A DNA stretch of 64,000 bases from Candidatus Nitronauta litoralis (GCA_015698285.1 CP048685.1:3286001-3350000), one strand, 5' to 3'. Counted from the first letter of the stretch, positions 27,163 through 36,606 are shown. Numbers and translations are program-made. Notes: a model not told the origin generated them from the sequence alone.

Positions 27163-29370
27163 TTATACCTTTTCCTCATGTTTTGCATGCGTGACATCGA
27201 AAAAAGTTTCACGGGTGGGAGTATGACCATCATTATCTTTCTCATCGCTATTCTCAACCCGGATGCGCAAGGTACCCTGAGTTTTCATTTTTTGATAGGC
27301 TTCCTTGCTTTCAGCCACCAGAGACTCGGCTTCGACAAGATATTCCCGGGCCATAGCTTCTTTCATTTCATCTGCAGAAGCTTCATAGCGGTTTGCGATA
27401 CCAGAATGTTTTTCATTAACAATCCCAGTGTCCACAATCAGTGATTCAAATTTTTGAATGGTCAAAAGATTATCCGAAAAGTCGATCCCTTCAGTGTGCA
27501 TCATACCGCGCGCACAACAGATGAATGCTCGTTGTGCCTGCTTCACTGAATCTGCAAAGTCGCCCTTTTCGAGTAGTTTCTTACATTGGAACAGGGCGCG
27601 CTCACCTTCGGAGATATGATCTGAAATTAATTCACTTATCGAACCGGCACATTCACCCTGACCACGGTCATCCAGCGAAAACCGGGTAGATGAGTGGTAG
27701 TCAATATAGGACTCGGGCGAATTTTCAATTGGAGGAACACTTTTTAGATCTTCTAACAGGACTCCAAAATACTTTTTGCCCAATCGATCGTAGTAGTCCT
27801 GAAAGGTTTCTCCATTCTGTTTAGCATTCTTATAGTCATCAATCAGACGACGAACCGCGTTGGGCGCATTTTTGGCTGGAATTTTGGCAACCGTTTCTCC
27901 AAAAGTTGCCTTGTTATCATCAATGCGTCCTCCCAGCATGACTTCATAGTGCGGTGCCAGAACTCCGTTTACCTTGCGGGCTGATCCTGAAAAACCAATG
28001 GCGGCAATATGGTGCTGGCCGCAGGAGTTGGGGCATCCGCTCGCTTTAACGGTGATGTGGTCAAGGTCTGAATCTCCAGTGAACTCGTTGTCGACATCGT
28101 CGCTCAACTGGTCGATCAATCCTCGGGAGTGAGTGATTCCAAGGTTACAGGTTTCTGAACCCGGGCAGCTGGTCATATCTTTAAGTTCTTCAGTGCCCGC
28201 TTTATGCAATCCCAGATCTTTCAGAATTCCATAAACATGCCCCAGTGCTCCTTTTTTAATCCACGGTATCATGATGTTTTGATGCGCGGTGTTTACCAGT
28301 TTACTGCCTGCAAAGTTACTGGCAAGGTCTGCAATGCTTCGTGCCTGTACGGTATTGAGGTCACCCAGAAGTAATTTTATGTGAACGTTGTAAAAACCCT
28401 TCTGACGCTGTTCAAAGGTATTGCGGGCTACCCAGGCTTGAAACTCGGGATCATGATCGAAATCGGTATTGTCTTTAAACTGTGGAATATTTGGAACGAC
28501 TTCATCCGGCGCTTCAATCTGTGGATAGTTTCTGTCCGCGAGTTTCTCATATTCCTCCATAATGAGTTCGCGGGTCTTGTCAAGCCCGAGACGCTCGAGA
28601 ACAAATTTGAAGCGTGCCTTATTCCGATTTTGCTTGTCACCATATTTGTCAAATACCGCCACAATGGCTTCACAAGTCCGCAGTAATTTCGAAACAGGTA
28701 AAAATTCAAATAGAGGTTCTGCGGATTTTGGGTAGGACCCCAGTCCTCCGCCGATCAGCATTCGAAAACCACGTTCCCCATTTTGTTCGCGGGCATTCAG
28801 TCCGATATCGTTAATTGGGCCAAGGCCGCATCCGTTACATCCTCCAAGGGTGATCTTGAACTTGCGGGGCAGGCTCTGAGTCAGGGGATGTCTGATTAGA
28901 TAACTCATCACTGCCTTGGCGTACGGGGTGACATCGAATAGCTCGTCGGGACAGGTTCCCGTCTTGTGACATGCGGTTACATTGCGCACGGTGTTGCCGC
29001 AGGCTTCCCTGGTGGTAAGGCCGCTTTTTGCAAGAAGGGCCAAAGCTTCCGTCACCGTTTTAATTTTGACAAAATGAAACTGGATGTCCTGACGAGTGGT
29101 TACATGCAGAATGCCATTTGAATACTTTTCGCCAAACTCCGCCAGACAGCGCAACTGATCTGCAGAGTACTGCCCAAAAGGAAGTTTGGTTCGAACCATT
29201 TGCTCATCATCCTGACGCTGGCCGTAAATACCCTGTTGGAGACGGAACCGCTTGAAATCCTCGACGTCCAGTTCTCCTGTTGTGAGACGTTCGACTTCCG
29301 TTGCAAAGTCTTCGATCTCTTGTATAACAGCAGGTGGAACATTCAATGATTTAAGTTCGGAACTGTCCAT
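27163..29370 (-). CDS. ferredoxin-type nitrite/sulfite reductase with C-terminal HEPN-like domain
   Basis: A 735-residue siroheme [4Fe-4S] reductase. Two half-domain repeats run over residues ~30-545; the motif TTREACGNTVRNVTAC marks the first half, and the cluster/siroheme ligands are CPGSETC and CPNSC. Residues ~600-705 form an extra helical region (ALFQCKKLLEKGDFADSVKQ...AFICCARG) resembling HEPN domains, and a short charged tail follows. The core reduces nitrite to ammonium or sulfite to sulfide with ferredoxin; sequence alone does not choose, though nitrite assimilation fits a nitrite-using lineage. GAGG precedes the ATG. It heads the yicC-gmk-hisC-mltG group. Confidence 0.87.
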   Translation of the reverse strand: MDSSELKSLNVPPAVIQEIEDFATEVERLTTGELDVEDFKRFRLQQGIYGQRQDDEQMVRTKLPFGQYSADQLRCLAEFGEKYSNGILHVTTRQDIQFHFVKIKTVTEALALLAKSGLTTREACGNTVRNVTACHKTGTCPDELFDVTPYAKAVMSYLIRHPLTQSLPRKFKITLGGCNGCGLGPINDIGLNAREQNGERGFRMLIGGGLGSYPKSAEPLFEFLPVSKLLRTCEAIVAVFDKYGDKQNRNKARFKFVLERLGLDKTRELIMEEYEKLADRNYPQIEAPDEVVPNIPQFKDNTDFDHDPEFQAWVARNTFEQRQKGFYNVHIKLLLGDLNTVQARSIADLASNFAGSKLVNTAHQNIMIPWIKKGALGHVYGILKDLGLHKAGTEELKDMTSCPGSETCNLGITHSRGLIDQLSDDVDNEFTGDSDLDHITVKASGCPNSCGQHHIAAIGFSGSARKVNGVLAPHYEVMLGGRIDDNKATFGETVAKIPAKNAPNAVRRLIDDYKNAKQNGETFQDYYDRLGKKYFGVLLEDLKSVPPIENSPESYIDYHSSTRFSLDDRGQGECAGSISELISDHISEGERALFQCKKLLEKGDFADSVKQAQRAFICCARGMMHTEGIDFSDNLLTIQKFESLIVDTGIVNEKHSGIANRYEASADEMKEAMAREYLVEAESLVAESKEAYQKMKTQGTLRIRVENSDEKDNDGHTPTRETFFDVTHAKHEEKV

Positions 29371-29627
29371 GGGGTCCTCTTGTGTATTAACAACGTTTAA
29401 GCAAACCGTTTTTTTATTGATGTTGAGGGGCTTTAGTTAACTGAAAAGTGCTGAAAACCGGATCGGCTTGGAATCGGCCGAAGTGGCAGAGCCTCCCGTA
29501 CGAATGATCTTGTATAATATAACAAAAATGCCTTGAAAAACAGGGTCAGGTGTTACCCTCTAAAGGATTTAAGCTGTATTTTAATGGCTGACCACCCCCC
29601 GGGTTAGCGTCGAAAAAATGAGAGTTT

Positions 29628-30371
29628 ATGGATATTTCCTCCTTCAGTGCCCATGATTTAGGCCTTTTCTGGGTCTGGTTCAATTTTCTGCTGTATTGTC
29701 TGGTTTTCGCGTTTTCACTATACGCAAATTACAATTTCAACACGGTTGTTGTGGGCCTTATTTATCTGGTTCCTCTAGTTCCTTTTGGTTTTGACCCCGT
29801 TAACCTGACAAGAGTGATTCTGGTTTCAATTCAAAATACAGTATTCGGGGTTATTGAACTTGTTATCTTTGTGTTGACTGTAAAACCCAATGATGCCCGT
29901 TTCGACAGTGCGCATGTGAAACAGTTTCTGGGACATACCTTGCCTATTGCAGCGGCTTTGATTGGGCTTTCGTATTATGCCCGGGGTAACATTGTGGAAG
30001 TGACCTGCTATGAGTGGTGGACGATATTGATTGTTTTCCTATTAGGTTCTTTATTCAGGGTTTTAGCAGTATTTCAGCTAGGAAGATCCGGTTTTAAGTT
30101 TGATATTGTTTTTCGTGAGGAACAAAAGTTGATGACTGGTCAATTATATTCCTGGATGCGCCATCCCTCCTACACAGCGATGATGGTTGTGATTTTTTCT
30201 TATGCCCTGACCACCCATGATTTTTTAGCAGGAAGTTTCGGTTTGATTGTGGCCTGGTGTGGTTTTCAGTATAGAATTTATCATGAAGAGAAGGCTCTCA
30301 AGCAGCAATTTGGCGAGGAATACAGGCTCTATAGAGGCAGGACAGGGATGTGGTTTCCTTGGCGTAATTGA
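29628..30371 (+). CDS. isoprenylcysteine carboxyl methyltransferase-family membrane protein
   Basis: A 247-residue integral membrane protein with about six hydrophobic helices. The C-terminal third has the ICMT/PEMT signature: YSWMRHPSYTAMMV, then YRIYHEEKALKQQFGEEY and LYRGRTGMW. Family enzymes methylate lipids, isoprenoid or small membrane substrates using S-adenosylmethionine. The N-terminal half is less conserved. It appears to stand alone, convergent with a small membrane-protein gene 10 bases away. Substrate unknown. Confidence 0.8.
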   Translation: MDISSFSAHDLGLFWVWFNFLLYCLVFAFSLYANYNFNTVVVGLIYLVPLVPFGFDPVNLTRVILVSIQNTVFGVIELVIFVLTVKPNDARFDSAHVKQFLGHTLPIAAALIGLSYYARGNIVEVTCYEWWTILIVFLLGSLFRVLAVFQLGRSGFKFDIVFREEQKLMTGQLYSWMRHPSYTAMMVVIFSYALTTHDFLAGSFGLIVAWCGFQYRIYHEEKALKQQFGEEYRLYRGRTGMWFPWRN

Positions 30372-30381
30372 TGTTTGCGAA

Positions 30382-30807
30382 TTACTGCGGAGTTTCGGGT
30401 AACCAGGTTTTCCATAAAGGAATTTGGTCCCCTTCAAGACCAACGGGTTGTTGAAACCAGGCAGCGAGTCCGTACAGCGCGACCAGATAAGCAAAACTGG
30501 CAATATAGGATAGAGGCTTGTTGACGGGTGTTTGAGTGCCGCGCAAATGAGTTTGATTTTTAATCCGGAAGTAATTTGACCCAACCATGAGAAAAAACAA
30601 GATCATTGGGTTGTAGTCAAACATCGCAATAAGAAAGGCCAGGGGACCCGACAAAACCAATAAGACTGGGATTTTCAGGGGGTTATTACCAAATTTATCA
30701 TCGGCAATATTGAGCACGGCCATATAAAGAACGAGGTAAAATAGTCCGGTGAATATAAGCCAGATGATAAAGGCACTGCCTGTTATGTCTTCAAAATTAA
30801 GAACCAT
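30382..30807 (-). CDS. small hypothetical membrane protein
   Basis: About 141 residues from the ATG at 30807, which I prefer because the longer start at 30843 would overlap the divergent yraN region. Hydrophobic helices are visible around SAFIIWLIFTGLFYLVLYMAV, IPVLLVLSGPLAFLIAMF and SYIASFAYLVALYGLAAW. I do not recognise the family. No clear ribosome site precedes either start, so the N-terminus is uncertain. Confidence 0.5.
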   Translation of the reverse strand: MVLNFEDITGSAFIIWLIFTGLFYLVLYMAVLNIADDKFGNNPLKIPVLLVLSGPLAFLIAMFDYNPMILFFLMVGSNYFRIKNQTHLRGTQTPVNKPLSYIASFAYLVALYGLAAWFQQPVGLEGDQIPLWKTWLPETPQ

Positions 30808-30855
30808 GCTGCAAAGAATAGCAGTATGTCGGAGTGTCTGCAATCGGTTCGAATC

Positions 30856-31233
30856 ATGACTTTTAAAAGGCTTAGTTTTGGTCAGGATGGCGAAAAAAGG
30901 GCAGTCAAGTTTTTAAAGAAAAACAAATACCGTATTCTGGAGACTAATTTCACCACCAAAGCAGGCGAAATTGATATTGTGGCAGAGCAGGGTGGGGTAC
31001 TGGTATTTGTTGAAGTCAAAAGCAGGGCTGACAATGAACATGGTCATCCTTTGGATGCAGTTACTTCAGCCAAGCAGAGGAAATTGATACAGGTTGCAGA
31101 GAGATTTCGGATCAGTAATGGACTATTAGGTCGGGATTGTCGCTTCGACGTGGTTGCCATTACAGGAGCTCCTGAGGATCCCAAGTCCTGGAAACTGGAA
31201 CTTTTTCAGGATGCCTTCAGGTTTCATGTATGA
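30856..31233 (+). CDS. YraN family protein (UPF0102, nuclease-like)
   Basis: About 125 residues from the ATG at 30856, where similarity to the family begins; an upstream in-frame start at 30826 would add ten residues. It has the restriction-endonuclease-like core of UPF0102: FGQDGEKRAVKFL, ILETNFTTKAGEIDIVA (catalytic Asp) and VFVEVKSRA (Glu and Lys of the E-x-K). Function in cells is not established; a role in DNA processing or Holliday junction handling has been proposed for relatives. Usual neighbours such as rnhB are absent. Confidence 0.88.
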   Translation: MTFKRLSFGQDGEKRAVKFLKKNKYRILETNFTTKAGEIDIVAEQGGVLVFVEVKSRADNEHGHPLDAVTSAKQRKLIQVAERFRISNGLLGRDCRFDVVAITGAPEDPKSWKLELFQDAFRFHV

Positions 31234-31348
31234 GTTCTGAAAAATCACAATTTACAGGAATTGCTCGATAAGTATTTGAATCCCTTTGATAATAATTGAA
31301 TCTTAATTTTGTGCCAGTGTTTCCATTTTAATCCAGGAGATATCAGGG

Positions 31349-32221
31349 ATGACACCCATGCTAAAAAAACTGTCGAATTTATTCGGCGGCAGCAAAAATA
31401 AAGATAAAGCTCCAACCGAAAATAATAAGCAGAAAGCAGCGAGGATTGCGGAAGAGATCCGTGCTAAAGAGGCGGAGAAGGCAACAGTCGAAGAGGTTCA
31501 ACCGGCTGGAAGCCCGCCGGCATCCATGACGCCACCCAGAGAGGAAAGTGCAGAAGACCAACGTCCTTTACAGCGGACAATAATTCAGGCCCCGGTGATT
31601 ATTACCAAAAAGGAAGAGGCCTCGGCAGATGATGGTGAAATCAGAATTAAAGCCGAGCCTTCACGTGAAGGAGACTCCTGTAAATTCATGGTCAATCGTA
31701 GTTTGTTTCCCGGGCACTCGTGGTATTTTCCCTCCTTTGAAAGTGCCGAGGGATCGGCTCTTGCGGAAAAATTGTTCAGTCTTGATGAACTGGAGTCCCT
31801 TTTGATCCACGATTCTACAGCCACCGTAACAAAAAAGGAAAAAGGACATTCTGATTGGAAGCCGCTTGCTACCGAAATTGGAAAAATGATCCGAGAGACC
31901 TTGAAGGATGGAGAACAGGTTCTTGCAAAAAAGATAATGGATGAAATGCCACCTGAGGAAAAAATAAAAGAGGAAATCCAGAAAGTAATTGATACCGAAG
32001 TTAACCCTGGCGTTGCAGGGCATGGAGGGAAAATTACCCTCAGGCAGGTTGAAGGCAATTCTGTGACCATTGAAATGGGAGGGGGATGCCAGGGCTGCAG
32101 TGCTGCTGACCTGACCCTTAAGCAGGGGATTCACGGAGCATTTCGAAAATCGGTTCCATTTGTTGGGGCGATATATGATGAAACCGATCACGCTGCTGGT
32201 CAAAACCCTTACTTCAGTTGA
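31349..32221 (+). CDS. Nfu-type Fe-S cluster carrier
   Basis: A 290-residue protein. Residues ~10-90 form a Lys/Glu/Ala-rich variable N-terminus. Residues ~95-190 match the Nfu_N scaffold domain (CKFMVNRSLFPGHSWYFPS). Residues ~205-280 are a NifU C-terminal domain with the cluster-binding GGGCQGCSAADLTLK. Nfu proteins receive [4Fe-4S] clusters and deliver them to enzymes. AGGAG about 8 bases upstream supports this ATG. A 114-residue unknown follows after 6 bases. The many Fe-S proteins in this window (NuoG, NuoE, siroheme reductase) are plausible clients, by inference only. Confidence 0.88.
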   Translation: MTPMLKKLSNLFGGSKNKDKAPTENNKQKAARIAEEIRAKEAEKATVEEVQPAGSPPASMTPPREESAEDQRPLQRTIIQAPVIITKKEEASADDGEIRIKAEPSREGDSCKFMVNRSLFPGHSWYFPSFESAEGSALAEKLFSLDELESLLIHDSTATVTKKEKGHSDWKPLATEIGKMIRETLKDGEQVLAKKIMDEMPPEEKIKEEIQKVIDTEVNPGVAGHGGKITLRQVEGNSVTIEMGGGCQGCSAADLTLKQGIHGAFRKSVPFVGAIYDETDHAAGQNPYFS

Positions 32222-32227
32222 TAACCT

Positions 32228-32572
32228 ATGCCTAGACTTTTAGATTTTAAAATGACCATTGAAACCGGGGAAAAGGGCACGGAGGGACCCGTGATGTTTT
32301 CCATCAATAACCATCAGGTACCATTGGAAAATGTTGAAGGTGGTTGTGGACCCGGGGAAACCATTTCAGGTGGTTTCCAGGTGAACAGTTTTGCTCATAG
32401 CATGACCCTGATAGGTCCGGTAAAGGGCGATTGGGAAGTTAAAACGATAAAGGTCGATTTTAATTGTGAAAATACAGAGCCCTATTCAGTAACTTTTGGT
32501 CCCGTAACCCTCGATGATAAAACAGAAGTGAATGTCTGGAGCGACCCACCTTTGCCTACTTTTGATGTTTAA
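32228..32572 (+). CDS. hypothetical protein downstream of nfu
   Basis: A 114-residue protein, mostly polar and beta-rich by pattern, with GGCGPGETISGGFQVNSF in the middle and a Pro-rich end (WSDPPLPTFDV). It has two Cys and no signal peptide or membrane helix. I do not recognise the family. The 6-base gap to the Nfu gene makes co-transcription very likely and hints at a link to Fe-S handling, which is inference only. Confidence 0.6.
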   Translation: MPRLLDFKMTIETGEKGTEGPVMFSINNHQVPLENVEGGCGPGETISGGFQVNSFAHSMTLIGPVKGDWEVKTIKVDFNCENTEPYSVTFGPVTLDDKTEVNVWSDPPLPTFDV

Positions 32573-32586
32573 GGGAAGGAAGAAAA

Positions 32587-33576
32587 TTAATTCTGGACGC
32601 GTTTGCTGAGTTTGACGTGCAAATCCCCAAGTAAAACGTAATTCAGGACTTTAGTTTCTAGCGGAACAAAATGGCGGGATCCCCAGAACAGCAGTTCCCC
32701 GGTATCGGTTTTAAATATTTCCTTCGGGATCACCACATTCAAAAGATATTCATCACCTTTAGGACGATCCTGTTCTTCACGAATTTTTTTTTCCTCTGCC
32801 TCAGGGAGGATATAGACAGAAATATCTTTCATACTCTTATCAGGGATAGTGTCAATTTTATATCGGCGCCCTTTGATCAGTGGGCCGTAAACCCCATTTC
32901 TAAAATTATAAAATGAGGCGAGAATATCGTCGTAAAATTTCCCCTCAGGAATAACTTCTGTCTCCTGTTCGGTCAACTTATCGTTATTGTATTTAAACCA
33001 GAAATGTTTTCTATTGGTGTAATCCAGATAATGTGTGGTTTTCTCGACATCATCTCCAATTTTGACTTCCCGTTCAAATTTCCGGGTCAATACCCGGCGA
33101 CCGTCCTTTGAAACATCAAATGTGGCTTTGTAAAAATGTTTTCTTTGGCTGGTGACAAAACCCACGAACCCTTTCGTCTCGGCCTTCAAAGTTGAAAAAT
33201 AACGGCCATCTTTTTCATAAAACCGGACGTGGGCTGTGGCAGCATTATCAAAAAACATAAAACTTATATCGAAGAGGAGTTGTTCCCCCTCAAAACGGCG
33301 AATATCTCCTTCTGCTTTAAATCCTTTATATAGTCCCTTTTTCTGAGTAGTTTCAGTTTCCGCAATTCCCGTTACCGGGGCGAACGTCCCTATCCAGACC
33401 AGTCCAATTAAAAGAACCCGTAAAAAAGCATCGGAAATCCTGAAACCTGTGGGGTTTCTTGTGGAGAACACAGAAGGGGATTTGAAAATTGGGACAAAGG
33501 GATTGAATACATGGGTTGTATCTATTAAAATGCGGATTGGTTCCATAATAAATTTTTGGATTAAAATCATAATCAT
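32587..33576 (-). CDS. DUF3108 envelope protein
   Basis: A 329-residue protein. About 50 residues precede a hydrophobic signal or anchor segment (LRVLLIGLVWIGTFAPVTGIA); the start is unsure, but GGAAAG lies about 8 bases upstream of the ATG used here. The mature part matches DUF3108: RFEGEQLLFDISFMFFDNAA, TKGFVGFVTSQRKHFYKATF, FYDDILASFYNFRNG and LETKVLNYVLLGDLHVKLS. Family members are periplasmic beta-rich proteins of unknown function. Divergent from clpS. Confidence 0.75.
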   Translation of the reverse strand: MIMILIQKFIMEPIRILIDTTHVFNPFVPIFKSPSVFSTRNPTGFRISDAFLRVLLIGLVWIGTFAPVTGIAETETTQKKGLYKGFKAEGDIRRFEGEQLLFDISFMFFDNAATAHVRFYEKDGRYFSTLKAETKGFVGFVTSQRKHFYKATFDVSKDGRRVLTRKFEREVKIGDDVEKTTHYLDYTNRKHFWFKYNNDKLTEQETEVIPEGKFYDDILASFYNFRNGVYGPLIKGRRYKIDTIPDKSMKDISVYILPEAEEKKIREEQDRPKGDEYLLNVVIPKEIFKTDTGELLFWGSRHFVPLETKVLNYVLLGDLHVKLSKRVQN

Positions 33577-33600
33577 CTAACTTTCCAAACCGTTTAATTT

Positions 33601-33942
33601 ATGAAAAGTGCACTGACTCCGATAACTTCCGGTGTTGTGGAAGAATTGCCTGAGGTTGTTCAGGATGAAGAAACTGGCCTTAAAACCGGCTATATGCCAT
33701 TGTACCGCGTCATCATGTGGGATGATGATGTGACGACTATGGAGTTTGTAATCCGTATTCTGGTCAAGGTTTTTGTAAAAGATATTAAAACTGCTGAAAG
33801 CCTTACGTACGAGGTTCATTACAGTGGGTCTGCTCACGTTGATACCCTTCCTCTCGAACGGGCTGAATTTAAAGTAGAACAGGTCCATACTGCGGCAAAA
33901 ATGGAAGGCTTCCCATTCCGCTGTACCATAGAACCCGTTTAA
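33601..33942 (+). CDS. clpS: ClpS adaptor for Clp protease
   Basis: A 113-residue ClpS. After a ~30-residue flexible N-terminus, YRVIMWDDDVTTMEFVIRIL carries the acidic residues that bind N-end-rule substrates; later VHYSGSAHVDTLPLERAEFKVEQV matches the conserved C-terminal half. It hands N-degron substrates to ClpAP/ClpCP. clpA, its common neighbour, is not here. It converges on the citrate synthase gene, 23 bases apart. No clear ribosome site precedes the ATG. Confidence 0.9.
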   Translation: MKSALTPITSGVVEELPEVVQDEETGLKTGYMPLYRVIMWDDDVTTMEFVIRILVKVFVKDIKTAESLTYEVHYSGSAHVDTLPLERAEFKVEQVHTAAKMEGFPFRCTIEPV

Positions 33943-33965
33943 TTAGCCTCCCCGGTCTCTCTGGT

Positions 33966-35261
33966 CTACCCGGATCTTTTTTCCAATGAAACATAATCCG
34001 TCTTTGCCGGCCCAGTATAAACCTGGCGGGGTCGGCTGATCCTGAAATCAGAATCTTCCTGTAGTTCCTTCCACTGGGCAATCCAACCTGGCAGTCTTCC
34101 TATTGCAAACATAACCGGGAACATATTGACGGGTATCCCGAGAGCTTTGTAAATTAGCCCAGAATAAAAGTCCACATTGGGATAGAGTTTTCGTTCAATG
34201 AAAAACTCATCTTTCAATGCAATTTCTTCAAGCTTGAGAGCGATTTCAAGCAGGGGCTCATGTACGCCAGACTTTTCAAAAACTTTATGAGCCAGGTCCT
34301 TGATTATTCGGGAACGGGGGTCAAAATTTTTGTATACCCGATGACCAAAACCCATCAAGCGAAAATTGCTGTCAGGTGTTTTAGTCATATCAACAAACTT
34401 CTCAACCTCACGACCGTCATCGTGAATACGTTGCAGCATTTCGATTACCGCCTGGTTGGCTCCTCCATGTAGGGGGCCCCAAAGTGCGTAAATTCCTGCT
34501 GAAATAGAAGCGAATAAATTGCACATCGAACTGCCTACCAGCCTTACGGTACTGGTCGAACAGTTTTGCTCATGATCGGCATGAAGCATTAACAAAACAT
34601 CGAGAGCTTTGGCGGCAATTGGATCCAATTCGAAATCCTCGCAGGGATTAGAAAACATCATGTGGAGAAAATTTTCTGTGTAATTAAGCGAGTTTTTGGG
34701 ATAGGGTAAAGGTTGCCCAATGGACTTCTTGTAGCTGTAAGCGGCAATGGTTGGCAACTTTGCAAGTAGACGATGAATGGAAATTTCGATTTCCCGTTCA
34801 TCCCGGACGTTGACCTGATGTTCTGGATAGAAAGTGGCTAATGATCCGACAATAGTGCTGCAAACTGCCATTGGATGAGGGTTCTGGGGAAACCCATCAT
34901 AAAGGTTTTTGATTGACTCATGCACCATGGAATGGTGGGTGATATTGTAGTTGAAATAATCGAGTTGGTCCTTATTGGGTAAATTTCCATAAATGAGCAG
35001 GTAACACACTTCGAGAAAATTACTTTTCTCGGCAAGTTGTTCAATCGGGATTCCGCGATAAAGCAGGATGCCTTTTTCACCATCTAAAAAAGTGATATCG
35101 CTTTTGCAACTTCCTGTACTCATAAACCCAGGATCAAAAGTAATCAGTCCTGATTCGTTGCGTAATTTTGTGATGTCGAATGCTTTTTCACCGCAAGTTC
35201 CTTCAAGGACAGGGAAGGTGTACGTTTTGCCTTCATAACTGACCTGAACTGAATCACCCAT
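33966..35261 (-). CDS. gltA: citrate synthase (type II, GltA-like)
   Basis: A 431-residue citrate synthase from the ATG at 35261, chosen because GGGGG lies about 9 bases upstream and the protein then begins MGDSVQVSYEGKTYTF as in the family; an earlier in-frame start would add 22 nonconserved residues. Catalytic segments are LMLHADHEQNCSTSTVR, GPLHGGANQAVIEML (His) and MGFGHRVYKNFDPR (His), with the catalytic Asp in YPNVDFYSGL. It condenses acetyl-CoA and oxaloacetate. The lineage could also run a reductive TCA cycle, which this gene alone cannot show. Confidence 0.95.
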   Translation of the reverse strand: MGDSVQVSYEGKTYTFPVLEGTCGEKAFDITKLRNESGLITFDPGFMSTGSCKSDITFLDGEKGILLYRGIPIEQLAEKSNFLEVCYLLIYGNLPNKDQLDYFNYNITHHSMVHESIKNLYDGFPQNPHPMAVCSTIVGSLATFYPEHQVNVRDEREIEISIHRLLAKLPTIAAYSYKKSIGQPLPYPKNSLNYTENFLHMMFSNPCEDFELDPIAAKALDVLLMLHADHEQNCSTSTVRLVGSSMCNLFASISAGIYALWGPLHGGANQAVIEMLQRIHDDGREVEKFVDMTKTPDSNFRLMGFGHRVYKNFDPRSRIIKDLAHKVFEKSGVHEPLLEIALKLEEIALKDEFFIERKLYPNVDFYSGLIYKALGIPVNMFPVMFAIGRLPGWIAQWKELQEDSDFRISRPRQVYTGPAKTDYVSLEKRSG

Positions 35262-35378
35262 TAATGGCCCCCAAGATATCAAAATGAAGTTATAAATTAA
35301 CAGTTCTTTCCTTTTAATTATAACCATTATAAATAGGGATAGAAGAAGAATACGTTTTATTTTCTAAATGTCTGGACT

Positions 35379-36602
35379 ATGAAATCTTCAAATAAATTAC
35401 TTTATTTTATTTTGTTTGGTGTGAGCCTGGGGCTGGTTTGTGGCTGGTTTTTTGGAACTGCTATGAGCTCAGTAGCCTGGATGGGAGAGTTGTTTCTAAA
35501 TGCGCTGAAAATGATGGTGATTCCACTTATCATTTCTTCTCTGATTGTGGGAGTTGCGGGTCTGGGTGATGTCACCAAAATGGGAAAAACGGGGGGGATC
35601 ACTATTGGCTATTACATGATTACGACTGCCATTTCTGTATTCCTGGGCCTGATTTTTGTAAACCTTTTGCAGCCAGGAGTAGGGGTTGTTCTTGATGCTG
35701 AAGTTCCGGAATCGGCACACGCGAAAAAGGACACCAGCTTTGTCGACATCCTGCTTAGCGTTGTATCCCCCAATTTGATCCACTCGATGGCGGAGATGGA
35801 TATCTTGCCTTTAATCGTCTTTTCTCTGATTTTTGGCGGTGTTCTGACAACCCTTGGCGAAAAGGGGCGACAAGTAATCGGATTTTTTGAAACCGTAAAT
35901 GAAGCTGTTATGAAAATGGTGCATCTGGTTTTGTATCTTGCACCCATTGGGATTTTTGGCCTTGTAGCATCGAAACTGGGTTCCGCTGGTGGGGGAGACG
36001 CGTTTTTTGCAGAGCTGTTAAAAATAGGAAAATTTGTCCTGACCGTTCTCCTGGCCCTAGGTGTCCATGCGTTTGTTGTTTTACCTCTAATACTTTGGAA
36101 GTTCACTGGTCGACACCCTGTGAAGTATATGAAAAATGTCGTGGAGGCCTTGACGACTGCTTTTTCCACAGCAAGCAGCTCTGCTACTTTGCCGGTTACT
36201 ATGGAATGCGCAGAGGAAAAAAACGGGGTTTCCCGTCGTATGGTTCAGTTTGTCCTGCCTATTGGCGCAACGGTAAATATGGATGGAACGGCTCTTTATG
36301 AAGCGGTGGCGGCAATGTTTATCGCCCAGATGATTGGAGTTGAGCTGGGTGTTATGCAGCAGTTCATCATTTTTTTGACAGCGACATTGGCAGCTATTGG
36401 AGCAGCGGGAATTCCGGAGGCAGGTCTGGTGACCATGGTTATAGTTTTGCAGTCTGTCGGTCTTCCTCTCGAAGGGATAGGGATGGTATTGGCGATCGAC
36501 TGGTTTCTGGACCGATGTCGAACTACCGTAAACGTATGGGGAGATTCGGTAGGAGTTGCGGTTGTAGATGAACTGGAAAAAAAATATGTGGAAGGAGGGT
36601 GA
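35379..36602 (+). CDS. dicarboxylate/amino acid:cation symporter (DAACS)
   Basis: A 407-residue membrane transporter of the glutamate/C4-dicarboxylate symporter family. Many hydrophobic helices are followed by the hairpin-loop motif STASSSATLPVTMECAEE, then PIGATVNMDGTALYEAVAA with the conserved NMDGT, and GAAGIPEAGLV. It imports acidic amino acids or dicarboxylates with Na+ or H+. Divergent from gltA by 117 bases. Substrate is not resolvable by eye. Confidence 0.92.
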   Translation: MKSSNKLLYFILFGVSLGLVCGWFFGTAMSSVAWMGELFLNALKMMVIPLIISSLIVGVAGLGDVTKMGKTGGITIGYYMITTAISVFLGLIFVNLLQPGVGVVLDAEVPESAHAKKDTSFVDILLSVVSPNLIHSMAEMDILPLIVFSLIFGGVLTTLGEKGRQVIGFFETVNEAVMKMVHLVLYLAPIGIFGLVASKLGSAGGGDAFFAELLKIGKFVLTVLLALGVHAFVVLPLILWKFTGRHPVKYMKNVVEALTTAFSTASSSATLPVTMECAEEKNGVSRRMVQFVLPIGATVNMDGTALYEAVAAMFIAQMIGVELGVMQQFIIFLTATLAAIGAAGIPEAGLVTMVIVLQSVGLPLEGIGMVLAIDWFLDRCRTTVNVWGDSVGVAVVDELEKKYVEGG

Positions 36603-36606
36603 AGAA

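Noticed and set aside
35612-36169. A 185-residue open frame opposite the symporter
   Set aside because: Antisense shadow of a conserved transporter; composition mirrors the complementary codons.
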